Assembly (NCBI RefSeq): GCF_002009175.1
Contig: NZ_CP018047.1
Coordinates: 310,001-374,000 of the forward strand
DNA from: Streptomyces niveus
Lineage (GTDB): Bacteria > Actinomycetota > Actinomycetes > Streptomycetales > Streptomycetaceae
Reading direction: 5' to 3'
Length of the DNA stretch: 64,000 nucleotides
Under the pieces are notes generated by a model, which had not been told where the DNA came from, searched no databases, and was given only the letters and a program-made list of their open reading frames with translations. Positions 56,602-64,000 of this stretch are shown here, in pieces. The position numbers and the translations under genes were made by a program. How positions within the stretch are numbered: position 1 is the stretch's first letter; every line of letters begins with the position of its first letter.

Positions 56602-56923
56602 CCGGAGCCACCGTCGCGCCGTCATGTAAATCCATCGAGTTGGGTTGGTCAATACGTTTGACAACCCGAGCACTCGAACACGGCGCGGTGAGCCGGCCTC
56701 GGGGTGCTCGCCGGGGCGACGTGGCGAGGGAAGTCCCTGCGGCGGTCACTCCCAACGAGATTCGGCCGCAAGGGCGTTGGACCAGGTGCGATCGTCCCTT
56801 CCACGCGCACACTTCGGGCAGCCGGGTGACATGTCTCGCCGTGGAGGACATGGTCGGCCACGGGATGGTCGCGGCCTGCCGTGCCGCCCCCTTCGAGTTC
56901 GTCCAACATATTGACAAACTTCG
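56602..56923. promoter_or_regulatory. Promoter region of the sugar operon with an imperfect operator dyad
   Basis: This 322-bp gap holds no convincing gene and is locally AT-richer. GTCAA-TACGT-TTGAC (56648-56662) is an exact dyad, extended by GGTTG and CAACC outside it to about 56643-56667. A similar half, TTGACAAAC, recurs at 56911-56919. Such dyads suit LacI or ROK repressors; the ROK gene at 62556 is the candidate. Confidence 0.5.
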
Positions 56924-57298
56924 GTGCCGGTTCCTACGTTCATGTCGCGACGCGACCGCCGCGCCCCACCGTCCGGCGCCGATGGCAGCGGGCGACGGCT
57001 GATCAGCACCCCGTCCGACGGCCAACCCCCGGCCCCCGACCCCCGCAACAGGAGACCCCCTTTCCAGAAGGAAGCCGTCCGGCGGCTGATCCCCAACGCC
57101 GCCGAGCCGCTGTACTCGCCCACCGACTCCAAGGAGTCCAAGCTCCTCCAGACGGCGCTCGACGACACCCGTAAGAGGATCATGCAGGGCCGGGTCCCGC
57201 TGAGCGAGTGGGACGACGTCATGAAGAACTGGCGCAAGGACGCCGGCGACCGGATCCGCGCCGAGTTCGAACAGGCATGGGAGACCCGTACCTCATGA
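56924..57298 (+). pseudogene. Remnant of an ABC-transporter sugar-binding protein
   Basis: The frame from GTG 56924 (or ATG 56942) gives at most 124 residues. The last 75 or so (SKLLQTALDDTRKRIMQGR, LSEWDDVMKNWRKDAGDRI, RAEFEQAW) look like the C-terminal end of family-1 extracellular solute-binding proteins, which are normally over 400 residues. The N-terminal part is short, Arg/Pro-rich and lacks a lipobox signal peptide. No permease genes follow. I infer a large internal deletion that removed most of the binding protein and perhaps its transporter. The TGA overlaps the next ATG (ATGA), so the remnant may survive because it is translationally coupled to the hydrolase. Confidence 0.6.
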
Positions 57299-59286
57299 AC
57301 CGAACCCCCGCCGAGGACCGCGCCCACTGGGAGCGGACCGCCGACCGGCTGCTGCTGGCCGTACGGCCGTACGCCACCGACGAGCACGCCCTGATCCAGC
57401 TGCCGGGACCGCCGAGCCGCAGCGGCGTGCGCAGCGACGGCCTCGAAGGTTTCGCCCGCACCTTCCTGCTCGCCGGCTTCCGGCTGGCGGGAGCGGGCGG
57501 CGCCGACCCGCACGACCTCGCGGGCTGGTACGCCGCGGGCCTGGCCGCGGGCACCGACCCGGAGAACCCGGAACGCTGGCCGACCTTCGCCGAGTGCGGC
57601 CAGGCCAAGGTCGAGGCCGCCTCCATCGCCCTCGCGCTGCACGAGACACGGCCCTGGATCTGGGACCGCCTCGACGACCGGGTCAGGAGCCGGGTCCTCG
57701 ACTGGCTCGCGCCGATGGTCGGCGACCAGATGCCCGGCAACAACTGGGTCTGGTTCCAGGGCGTGACCGAGGCGTTCGCCCGCACCGCCGGGGGGAGGTG
57801 GAGTCAGCAGGACCTCGACCGGGTCATCGCGCTGACCGACGGCTGGTACGCGGGCGACGGCTGGTACTCCGACGGGCTCACCGGCGGCGAGCGGCGGAAC
57901 TTCGACCACTACAACGGCTGGGCCATGCATCTGTACCCGCTCTGGTTCTGCCGCATCCTCGGCGACGAGGCCCCCGCCGGACTGCTCGACCGCTACCGCG
58001 ACCGGCTGCGCCGTTTCCTGGCGGACCAGCGGCTCCTGATCGGCGCCAACGGCTCACCGCTGATACAGGGCCGCTCGCTGACCTACCGGCACGCGGCGCT
58101 CGCGTCCGTGTGGACCGGGGCCTTCTTCGACGCCACACCGCTGGCGCCCGGCGAGACCCGCGCGCTCGCCGGCCGGGTGCTCGACCACTTCACCGACCAC
58201 GGGGCCGTCGACGACCGGGGGTTGCTCACGCTCGGCTGGCACCGGCCCTTCCGCGGAGTGCTCCAGGTGTACTCGGGGCCCGGTTCGCCGTACTGGGCGA
58301 GCAAGGGTTTCATCGGTCTCGCGCTGCCGCCCCAGCACCCGGTGTGGACCGAGGAGTTGACTCCGCTCGCCGTCGAACAGGCTGATTTCACCCGTGCGTT
58401 GGCCGCTCCGGGCTGGCTCGTCTCCGGCACCGCGTCCGATGGTGTCGTACGTGTCGTCAACCACGGCGGCGACCACGCCGACCCGGCCCGGCCGCACGCC
58501 GACGACCCCTGCTACGCGCGGCTCGCCTACTCGACGCACACCGCGCCCGAGACCCCCGGCGATCCCACCGCGAGCCCCGGCACGCAGATGGACGCCGGTC
58601 CGCTCGACAGCGCGGTCGTCCTGCTGGACTCGGCGGGACGCGCCTCCCACCGGCGTCCGGCGACCAGGATCTCGATGGAGGGCGCCACGGCCGTCTCACG
58701 TTCTCGCGCGCACTGGCCCGAGGACACGGGATGGGACCCGTTCGGCGGACCCGACACCCGCTACACCCTTGGGCCTTGGATCACGGTCGGCTCCGCGTTG
58801 CGCGGCTCGGTCGAAGTACGGGCCGTACGCGTCGACGGCGACCCCGGCGCCGGGCATGTGCTGCGGATCGGTGGCTGGGCGCTCGCGGTCGATCCGGGGG
58901 CCGCACCCGCGCCCGGCCCGGTCGACGGTGGAACCGCCCGGGTCGACGGCGTCGGCGGACTGGTCTCCGTCGTCGTCGGCGCCCACCGGCTGCCCGTCGC
59001 CTCCCTGGTGTCCGGCGCCGACAGCAACGCCCTCGGCACCGTGTCCGCCACCCCCGTGGTGGAGAGCGAGGGGCCCGTGGCCCACGGCACCGTTCATATC
59101 GCCCTCGTCCATCTCGGCGGCGCCGGCCCCGGCGCCCTGCCGCAGGTCACCACCCGCGCCCTGGACACCACCCTGTTCGTGGACGTGACCTGGCCGAACG
59201 GCGTACGGGACACCGTCCGGCTCCCCGCTCCCGGCCCCGAGTGCCTTGCCGAGTACGGCCTTTGGAAGGACCAGCACCGTGCATGA
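57295..59286 (+). CDS. DUF2264-domain glycoside hydrolase-like protein
   Basis: 663 residues; ATG at 57295 overlaps the preceding stop. The N-terminal 370 residues match the DUF2264 pattern of an all-helical barrel: GLEGFARTFLLAGFRLAG, GNNWVWF, DGWYSDG, FDHYNGWAMHLYP, YWASKGFIGLALP. The rest is beta-rich. DUF2264 proteins are assigned to a glycoside hydrolase family (GH154, with beta-glucuronidase members, from memory). No signal peptide is seen, so it should act on imported oligosaccharides. It overlaps the mannosidase gene by 8 bases, so both work on one substrate. Confidence 0.82.
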   Translation: MNRTPAEDRAHWERTADRLLLAVRPYATDEHALIQLPGPPSRSGVRSDGLEGFARTFLLAGFRLAGAGGADPHDLAGWYAAGLAAGTDPENPERWPTFAECGQAKVEAASIALALHETRPWIWDRLDDRVRSRVLDWLAPMVGDQMPGNNWVWFQGVTEAFARTAGGRWSQQDLDRVIALTDGWYAGDGWYSDGLTGGERRNFDHYNGWAMHLYPLWFCRILGDEAPAGLLDRYRDRLRRFLADQRLLIGANGSPLIQGRSLTYRHAALASVWTGAFFDATPLAPGETRALAGRVLDHFTDHGAVDDRGLLTLGWHRPFRGVLQVYSGPGSPYWASKGFIGLALPPQHPVWTEELTPLAVEQADFTRALAAPGWLVSGTASDGVVRVVNHGGDHADPARPHADDPCYARLAYSTHTAPETPGDPTASPGTQMDAGPLDSAVVLLDSAGRASHRRPATRISMEGATAVSRSRAHWPEDTGWDPFGGPDTRYTLGPWITVGSALRGSVEVRAVRVDGDPGAGHVLRIGGWALAVDPGAAPAPGPVDGGTARVDGVGGLVSVVVGAHRLPVASLVSGADSNALGTVSATPVVESEGPVAHGTVHIALVHLGGAGPGALPQVTTRALDTTLFVDVTWPNGVRDTVRLPAPGPECLAEYGLWKDQHRA

Positions 59287-62200
59287 CGACCGCCGGATCA
59301 TCGAAACCCGGATCCGCAAGCTCCTCGACCGGGTGATCCGCCCCGCCCTCTACAGCGCCGCCCACCCCCTCACCCTGAGCGCCTGGCACGTCGACGGCGA
59401 ACCCGTCCCCGTGGCCGACGCCCTGCACGCCGACTACGAGCCCTTCACGCTCGGCACCACCTGGGGCGGGCCCTGGACGACGACCTGGCTGCGGGCGAGC
59501 GCGGAGATTCCCGAGGAGTGGTCGGGACGCCGGGTCGAGGCGGTCTTCGACCTCGGTTTCGATCTGACCAAGGGGCCCGGCGGCCAGGCGGAGGGACTGG
59601 TCCATGACGCCCTGGGGGCCCCGCTCCAGGGGCTGCACCCGTACAGCCGCAGCGTGCTCCTCGCCGGTTCCGCCACCGGCGGCGGCCGGGTGGACCTGCT
59701 GATCGAGCTGGCCGCCAACCCGCCCATCGTCGCCGGCGCGGGCCTGCACATCCACCACGGTTCGCCGGAAACGGCGGGCACGGCGCACATCTACCGGCTC
59801 GAACAGGCCGAGATAGCCGTGCGCGAGGACGAGGTGTGGCACCTCATCCACGACATCGAGGTGCTCGACGAGCTGATGCACGAGCTGCCTCTCGGCTCGT
59901 CCAGGCGCCACGAGATCCTGCACGCCCTGCGCCGCGCCGCCGACGCCGTCGTCCCCGGCGATGTGGCGAAGACCGCGGCCGAGGCCCGGCGCCGGCTCGC
60001 CGATGTGCTGTCCCGGCCCGCGCACGCCTCGGCGCACACCCTCTCGGCGGTGGGCCACGCCCATATCGACTCTGCCTGGCTGTGGCCGGTCCGGGAGACC
60101 GTACGCAAGTGCGCTCGTACGTTCACCAACATGACCACGCTGGCGCAGGAGTATCCCGAACTGGTCTTCGCCTGCTCCTCGGCTCAGCAGTACGCGTGGA
60201 TGAAGGAGCAGCGCCCGGAGATCTTCGCCCGGATGAAGAAGGCGGCGGCCAAGGGCAATTGGGCCCCGGTCGGCGGCATGTGGGTGGAGGCGGACGGCAA
60301 TCTCCCCGGCGGCGAGGCACTGGCCCGCCAACTCGTCTACGGACGGCGCTTCTTCGCGGAGGAGTTCGGCATCGAGCAGCACGGTGTGTGGCTGCCCGAC
60401 TCGTTCGGATACACCGCCGCCTACCCCCAGTTGGCCAAGCTGGCGGGCGCGCGGTGGTTCCTCACCCAGAAGCTGTCGTGGAACGAGACGAACAGGCTCC
60501 CGCACCACACCTTCGACTGGGAGGGCATCGACGGAACGCGTATCTTCACCCACTTCCCGCCCGTCGACAGCTACAACGCGTCCCTCACGGCGGACGAACT
60601 CGCCCACGCCGAGGCCAACTTCGCGGACAAGGGGGTGGCGACCCGCTCGCTGGTCCCCTTCGGTTACGGCGACGGCGGTGGCGGGCCGACGCGTTCGATG
60701 CTGGAGAAGGCCCGCCGGCTGCGCGACCTGGAGGGCTCGCCCAAGGTCGTGGTCGAGGCGCCCGACACGTTCTTCGCGGCGGCCCGCGCCGAGCGCGATC
60801 AACTGCCCGTGTGGCGCGGCGAGTTGTATCTGGAGAATCATCGCGGCACCTACACCAGCCAGGCCCGCACCAAGCGTGGTAACCGGCGGAGTGAGGCGCT
60901 GCTGCGTGAGGCCGAACTCTGGGCCGCCACGGCAGCCGTCCGGGCCGGCGCGCCCTACCCGTACGAGCGGCTGGAATCGCTGTGGCGGCGGGTCCTGCTC
61001 AACCAGTTCCACGACATCCTGCCCGGCTCGTCCATCGCCTGGGTGCACCGGCAGGCGGAGCGTGAGTACGCGGAGATCCACGCCGAGCTGGAGACGCTGA
61101 TCGCCGACGCGGCCGGCCGGCTGCCCGGAAGTCCCGCGTTCCTCAACGCCGGACCGTACGCGCGCCGCGAGGTCGCGATCGTCACCGATACCACCGACGG
61201 CGGCGCGAGCGGGTTCGCCGGTGGGCAGGGGCTGTCGGACGGACGCACGGCGGTCCTCGCCGAGGTCGCGCCCCTCGCCTCCGGCGGCGCTGCGGACGCA
61301 CCCGGGGGCACTGTCACAGCCACCGCGCGGGACGGTGGTTTCGTCCTCGACAACGGGCTGCTCACCGTTGCCGTGGACCGGCGCGGCCTGCTCACCTCGG
61401 TCCACGACCGTTCGGCGCGGCGGGAGGCGATCGCTCCCGGCGCCGTCGGCAATCTCCTCCAACTCCACCCCGACGACCCCAACTTGTGGTCGGCGTGGAA
61501 CATCGATTCGTACTACCGCGACACCGTGCGCGACCTGGATCAGGCCGAGTCGGTGACTCTCGTGGACGAAGGACCGCTGCTGGCCTCGGTACGGGTCGAG
61601 CGCGCCCACGGGGCCTCCCGGTTCGTCCAGCACATCGAACTCGCCGCCGAGAGCCGTCAGGTGACCGTCCGCAACGACATCGACTGGCAGGAGCGCGACA
61701 CCGTACTGAAGGCGGCCTGGCCGCTCGACGTGCACGCGGAACGGGAGAGCGCCGAGATCCAGTTCGGTCATGTCCAGCGGCCCACACACGAGAACACCAG
61801 CTGGGACGCGGCGCGCTTCGAACTGTGGGCGCACCGCTGGGTGCACGTCGGCGAGCGGCACTGGGGCGCCGCCCTGCTGGGCGACTCCACCTACGGGCAC
61901 GACGTCCGCCGCGACACCCGGGACGGGGGCGGAACCACCACGACGGTGCGCCTCTCCCTGCTCCGCTCCCCGCACAGCCCCGATCCGCAGGCCGACCGCG
62001 GCCGGCACAGATTCAGCTACGCGCTGCTTGCCGGGGCGGGGATCGAGGAGGCGATCGCCGGAGGTTACGCGCTGAACCTGCCGTTGCGCCCGGCCCCGGC
62101 CGACGCCCGGTCCCTGGTCGGGATCGACACCACGGACGTGGTGGTGGAGTCGGTGAAGCTGGCGGACGACCGCAGCGGTGACGTCGTGCTGCGACTGTAC

Positions 62201-62401
62201 GAGGCGTGCGGCGGAGCGGTGTCGGCGCGTGTGTCCGCGGGTTTTCCCCTCGGCGCCGCGTTCGAGTGCGACCTGCTGGAGCGGCCGGAGCGGGAGCTGG
62301 CACTCGCGCCCGGCGAGGAATCCGTGGATCTCGGGTTCCGGCCGTTCCAGATCCGCACCCTGCGGCTGCGTCCCGCCATGGACGGGGGCGACGACAGGTG
62401 A
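59279..62401 (+). CDS. GH38 alpha-mannosidase, cytoplasmic
   Basis: 1040 residues from GTG at 59279, with GGAAGGA 8 bases before it. An N-terminal beta domain precedes the GH38 barrel with the metal-binding GHAHIDSAWLWP (about 260) and the nucleophile Asp in WLPDSFGY (about 373), a middle helical domain (RRVLLNQFHDILPGSSI) and C-terminal beta domains (DNGLLTVAVDRRG; WQERDTVLKAAWPLDVHA). GH38 enzymes remove alpha-mannose with retention, using zinc or another metal. No signal peptide. It probably frees mannose from an oligosaccharide also cut by the DUF2264 enzyme. Confidence 0.93.
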   Translation: MHDDRRIIETRIRKLLDRVIRPALYSAAHPLTLSAWHVDGEPVPVADALHADYEPFTLGTTWGGPWTTTWLRASAEIPEEWSGRRVEAVFDLGFDLTKGPGGQAEGLVHDALGAPLQGLHPYSRSVLLAGSATGGGRVDLLIELAANPPIVAGAGLHIHHGSPETAGTAHIYRLEQAEIAVREDEVWHLIHDIEVLDELMHELPLGSSRRHEILHALRRAADAVVPGDVAKTAAEARRRLADVLSRPAHASAHTLSAVGHAHIDSAWLWPVRETVRKCARTFTNMTTLAQEYPELVFACSSAQQYAWMKEQRPEIFARMKKAAAKGNWAPVGGMWVEADGNLPGGEALARQLVYGRRFFAEEFGIEQHGVWLPDSFGYTAAYPQLAKLAGARWFLTQKLSWNETNRLPHHTFDWEGIDGTRIFTHFPPVDSYNASLTADELAHAEANFADKGVATRSLVPFGYGDGGGGPTRSMLEKARRLRDLEGSPKVVVEAPDTFFAAARAERDQLPVWRGELYLENHRGTYTSQARTKRGNRRSEALLREAELWAATAAVRAGAPYPYERLESLWRRVLLNQFHDILPGSSIAWVHRQAEREYAEIHAELETLIADAAGRLPGSPAFLNAGPYARREVAIVTDTTDGGASGFAGGQGLSDGRTAVLAEVAPLASGGAADAPGGTVTATARDGGFVLDNGLLTVAVDRRGLLTSVHDRSARREAIAPGAVGNLLQLHPDDPNLWSAWNIDSYYRDTVRDLDQAESVTLVDEGPLLASVRVERAHGASRFVQHIELAAESRQVTVRNDIDWQERDTVLKAAWPLDVHAERESAEIQFGHVQRPTHENTSWDAARFELWAHRWVHVGERHWGAALLGDSTYGHDVRRDTRDGGGTTTTVRLSLLRSPHSPDPQADRGRHRFSYALLAGAGIEEAIAGGYALNLPLRPAPADARSLVGIDTTDVVVESVKLADDRSGDVVLRLYEACGGAVSARVSAGFPLGAAFECDLLERPERELALAPGEESVDLGFRPFQIRTLRLRPAMDGGDDR

Positions 62402-62555
62402 CCCTTCGGGCGATCGGGTACGGCGCGTCCGGGCGGCGAGCCGCGGCAGGCCCCCGCGCACGGCCCGCCGCGTCGTACCATTCCAACGATCTGTTGCCTT
62501 CGGGGAGGCGGCGGCGCGGCACAGCCGCCGCCCGCCCGGGGCTGGGAGAGGCACG

Positions 62556-63767
62556 TTGACCGGCAACACCGCGAGACCCGAGAAGCGCACGATCCGGCGC
62601 GGCACCAATCTGCCGCGTATGGGGGACTTCAACGAGTCCGTGATCCTGGACGCCATCCGCAGGCACCCGGCGGGTCTGAGCCGCGTCGAACTCGCGAAGG
62701 CCACCGGCCTCTCCGCCCAGACGGTCTCGAACATCACGCGGCGGCTGATCGACCAGGGCGTGGCCCGTGAGTCGGGGAAGCAGAACACCGGCAGCGGGAA
62801 GCCCCGTACGCTCCTCGAAATCGTCCCGACGTGCCGGTACGCCGTGGGGGTGCACCTCGACCCCGCTGTGATCACCTGCGTCATGGTGGATCTGCTCGGC
62901 ACGGTCGTGGGCCACCGCAGCCGGCGGACCCCGAGCGGCGGTGACACCGACGGGACCGTCGCGGACATGGCCGCCTCGGTGCACTCGCTGGTGGCGGAGT
63001 CGGGGGTCGACGCCGAGCGGGTGCTTGGCCTGGGCATCGCGGCGCCGGGGCCGATAGACGCGTCCGCCGGCTGGGTGGTCGATCCGCCGGAGCTGCCCGG
63101 CTGGGGCCGCTATCCGCTGCGTGAGCGGCTGAGCGAGGCGACCGGGCTCCCGGCGCTGCTCGACAAGGACGTCACGGCGTCGGTCGTGGCTGAGCGCTGG
63201 GCGGGGGCGGCGACCGAGAGCCGGAACCTGCTCTTCTTCTATCTCGGCACCGGCTCCGGGATGGGTCTGGTGGTGGACGACACCGTGCTGCGCGGTGTCT
63301 CCGGGAACGCGGGCGAGGTCGGCGGACTCGGCGCGGCCTGCTCGACGCGCACGCTCGTGGACGAGGCCGTCGCGCTGGGTGTCCTGGGCGGCGAGTACAC
63401 GGTGCTGGATCCGGCCGACGCCCAGCGCGGTCTGGAACGGCTGGCGCTGCTCGCCGCCGAGGGTGACGCGCAGGCGGACGGCATCATCGAGCGGCTGGCC
63501 ATCCGGATCGGCCGGGGAGTCTGTGCGGCGGGGACACTGCTGGACGTCGACACCATCGTCTTCGGCGGGCCGACGTGGCTCGTGCTCGCCCCCCGTCTTC
63601 TCGCGACCATCGAGCCGATGGTCGCGCGCTCCCCGTTCGTACGGGCGACCCATCCGACGGCGGTCCTGTCCACCACGCTGGGTGAGAACGTGGCCGCGGT
63701 GGGGGCGGCGTCCCTGGTCCTGGACCAGGCACTCTCCGCCCAGCCGAGGTCTCTGCTGCTGGGGTGA
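62556..63767 (+). CDS. ROK-family transcriptional regulator
   Basis: 403 residues from TTG at 62556, with GAGAGG 4 bases upstream; an ATG at 62620 would cut into the conserved N-terminus. A winged helix (LSRVELAKATGLSAQTVSNITRRLIDQG) is followed by the ROK sugar-kinase fold (GLGIAAPGPID; LGTGSGMGLVVDD; GNAGEVGGLG). The Cys-rich zinc motif CxCGxxGC after the ROK signature is reduced to ACSTRT, which suggests a regulator, not a kinase. It lies at the end of the mannosidase operon and is the likely repressor of it. Confidence 0.9.
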   Translation: MTGNTARPEKRTIRRGTNLPRMGDFNESVILDAIRRHPAGLSRVELAKATGLSAQTVSNITRRLIDQGVARESGKQNTGSGKPRTLLEIVPTCRYAVGVHLDPAVITCVMVDLLGTVVGHRSRRTPSGGDTDGTVADMAASVHSLVAESGVDAERVLGLGIAAPGPIDASAGWVVDPPELPGWGRYPLRERLSEATGLPALLDKDVTASVVAERWAGAATESRNLLFFYLGTGSGMGLVVDDTVLRGVSGNAGEVGGLGAACSTRTLVDEAVALGVLGGEYTVLDPADAQRGLERLALLAAEGDAQADGIIERLAIRIGRGVCAAGTLLDVDTIVFGGPTWLVLAPRLLATIEPMVARSPFVRATHPTAVLSTTLGENVAAVGAASLVLDQALSAQPRSLLLG

Positions 63768-63809
63768 TCACCGGCGCCGGGGCGCGCGCCAGGTACGAAG
63801 CACCGGGCC

Positions 63810-63852
63810 GGGAACGGGCCGTGTGTCCATCGGGAACACGCGGCCCGTTCCC
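63810..63852. terminator. Strong bidirectional terminator after the ROK gene
   Basis: A 17-base arm (63810-63826, starting GGGAACGGGCC) pairs with 63836-63852 with one mismatch across 9 bases. It separates the ROK gene from the convergent gene fragment at the window edge. Confidence 0.8.
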
Positions 63853-63894
63853 GTTCGCTCAGTTCCCCGTCGCGGGGCTGTGTCTGACGGGTTG

Positions 63895-64000
63895 TCAGTT
63901 CTCGACGTCCTTGGAGAAGTCCTCGGCGCACTGGTCCTTCTCGCTCTGGCTGTCGGCCTGCCGCATGCAGTCGCCGAAGTTCTCGAACTCGTCGGAGTTC
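63895..64000 (-). CDS. C-terminal fragment of a small acidic protein
   Basis: The minus strand is open from the window edge to TGA at 63897-63895 and gives 35 residues, very rich in Asp, Glu, Gln and Ser with two Cys (DCMRQADSQSEKDQC). The two Cys could form a disulfide in an exported protein. I do not recognise the family, and the start lies outside the window. It is too short and biased for a functional call, but the high GC at third positions and the well-placed terminator support a real gene. Confidence 0.5.
   Translation of the reverse strand, partial: NSDEFENFGDCMRQADSQSEKDQCAEDFSKDVEN

Noticed and set aside
59147..63037. 1296-residue minus-strand open frame
   Set aside because: It is antisense to the clear GH38 and ROK genes and has no domain or start signal.

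Overview
The window is very GC-rich, uses many GTG and TTG starts, has long chains of ATGA/GTGA stop-start overlaps, and carries gene families typical of the genus (TerD, LCP, BlaI/M56, FG-GAP amidase, TIGR00027 methyltransferase, ROK-controlled sugar operon). All of this points to a Streptomyces or close relative. Long open frames opposite the real genes are GC-driven shadows and are left out.

Region 1 (324-27748, all minus strand) is one biosynthetic operon for a hybrid nonribosomal peptide/polyketide. Read 5' to 3' it encodes: a KAS III-like enzyme, a free acyl carrier protein (FkbJ type), an acyl-ACP dehydrogenase (FkbI type), an FkbH-type glyceryl-ACP synthase, a free A-PCP didomain, a KS-(dead AT)-PCP-C megasynthase, a 3-hydroxyacyl dehydrogenase (FkbK type), an NRPS (dead C-A-PCP-E-C-TE), a second NRPS (C-A-PCP-C-A-PCP-E-C) and an MbtH protein. 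FkbH/I/J/K without the O-methyltransferase FkbG is the gene set expected for hydroxymalonyl-ACP rather than methoxymalonyl-ACP. One A domain carries the standard threonine code. A probable protein order is A-PCP, then KS-PCP-C, then the three-C NRPS, then the TE-bearing NRPS; this is inferred. Several catalytic sites are missing: the first C domain of the TE-bearing protein, the AT of the KS protein, and the usual His/Asn of the KAS III-like protein. I did not recognise the product.

Region 2 (27749-37140) begins with a divergent promoter whose shared palindromic -35 box lies in a probable operator. It holds an M23 peptidase, a PGRP/amidase-FG-GAP gene broken by a 7-bp tandem repeat, a YcxB-like membrane protein, an ECF sigma factor with a coupled membrane partner, an SDR, a DHFR-like reductase and an APC permease. 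Region 3 (37141-40499) has a 724-bp non-coding stretch with a strong hairpin and three Ig/TIG-fold proteins, two of them without signal peptides.

Region 4 (40496-49287) is cell-envelope and stress genes: a voltage-gated-type cation channel, two coupled CNNM/CorC-like membrane proteins, an LCP ligase, a BlaI-M56 pair with two matching BlaI-type operators (one ahead of the LCP gene), two TerD proteins and a membrane protein.

Region 5 (49311-53727) is a compact minus-strand operon: MfnB-type furan synthase, aldehyde dehydrogenase, zinc alcohol dehydrogenase and SAM methyltransferase. It looks like a small furan-metabolite pathway and faces a divergent HEAT-MerR-HEAT regulator. The dehydrogenase junction carries a 20-bp tandem repeat that makes a chain of overlapping micro-ORFs.

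Region 6 (55789-63767) has a TetR-HhH fusion and a sugar operon in which the solute-binding-protein gene has shrunk to its C-terminal end, followed by a DUF2264 hydrolase, a GH38 alpha-mannosidase and a ROK regulator. Gene fragments lie at both edges. No tRNA, rRNA, insertion sequence or CRISPR array was seen.
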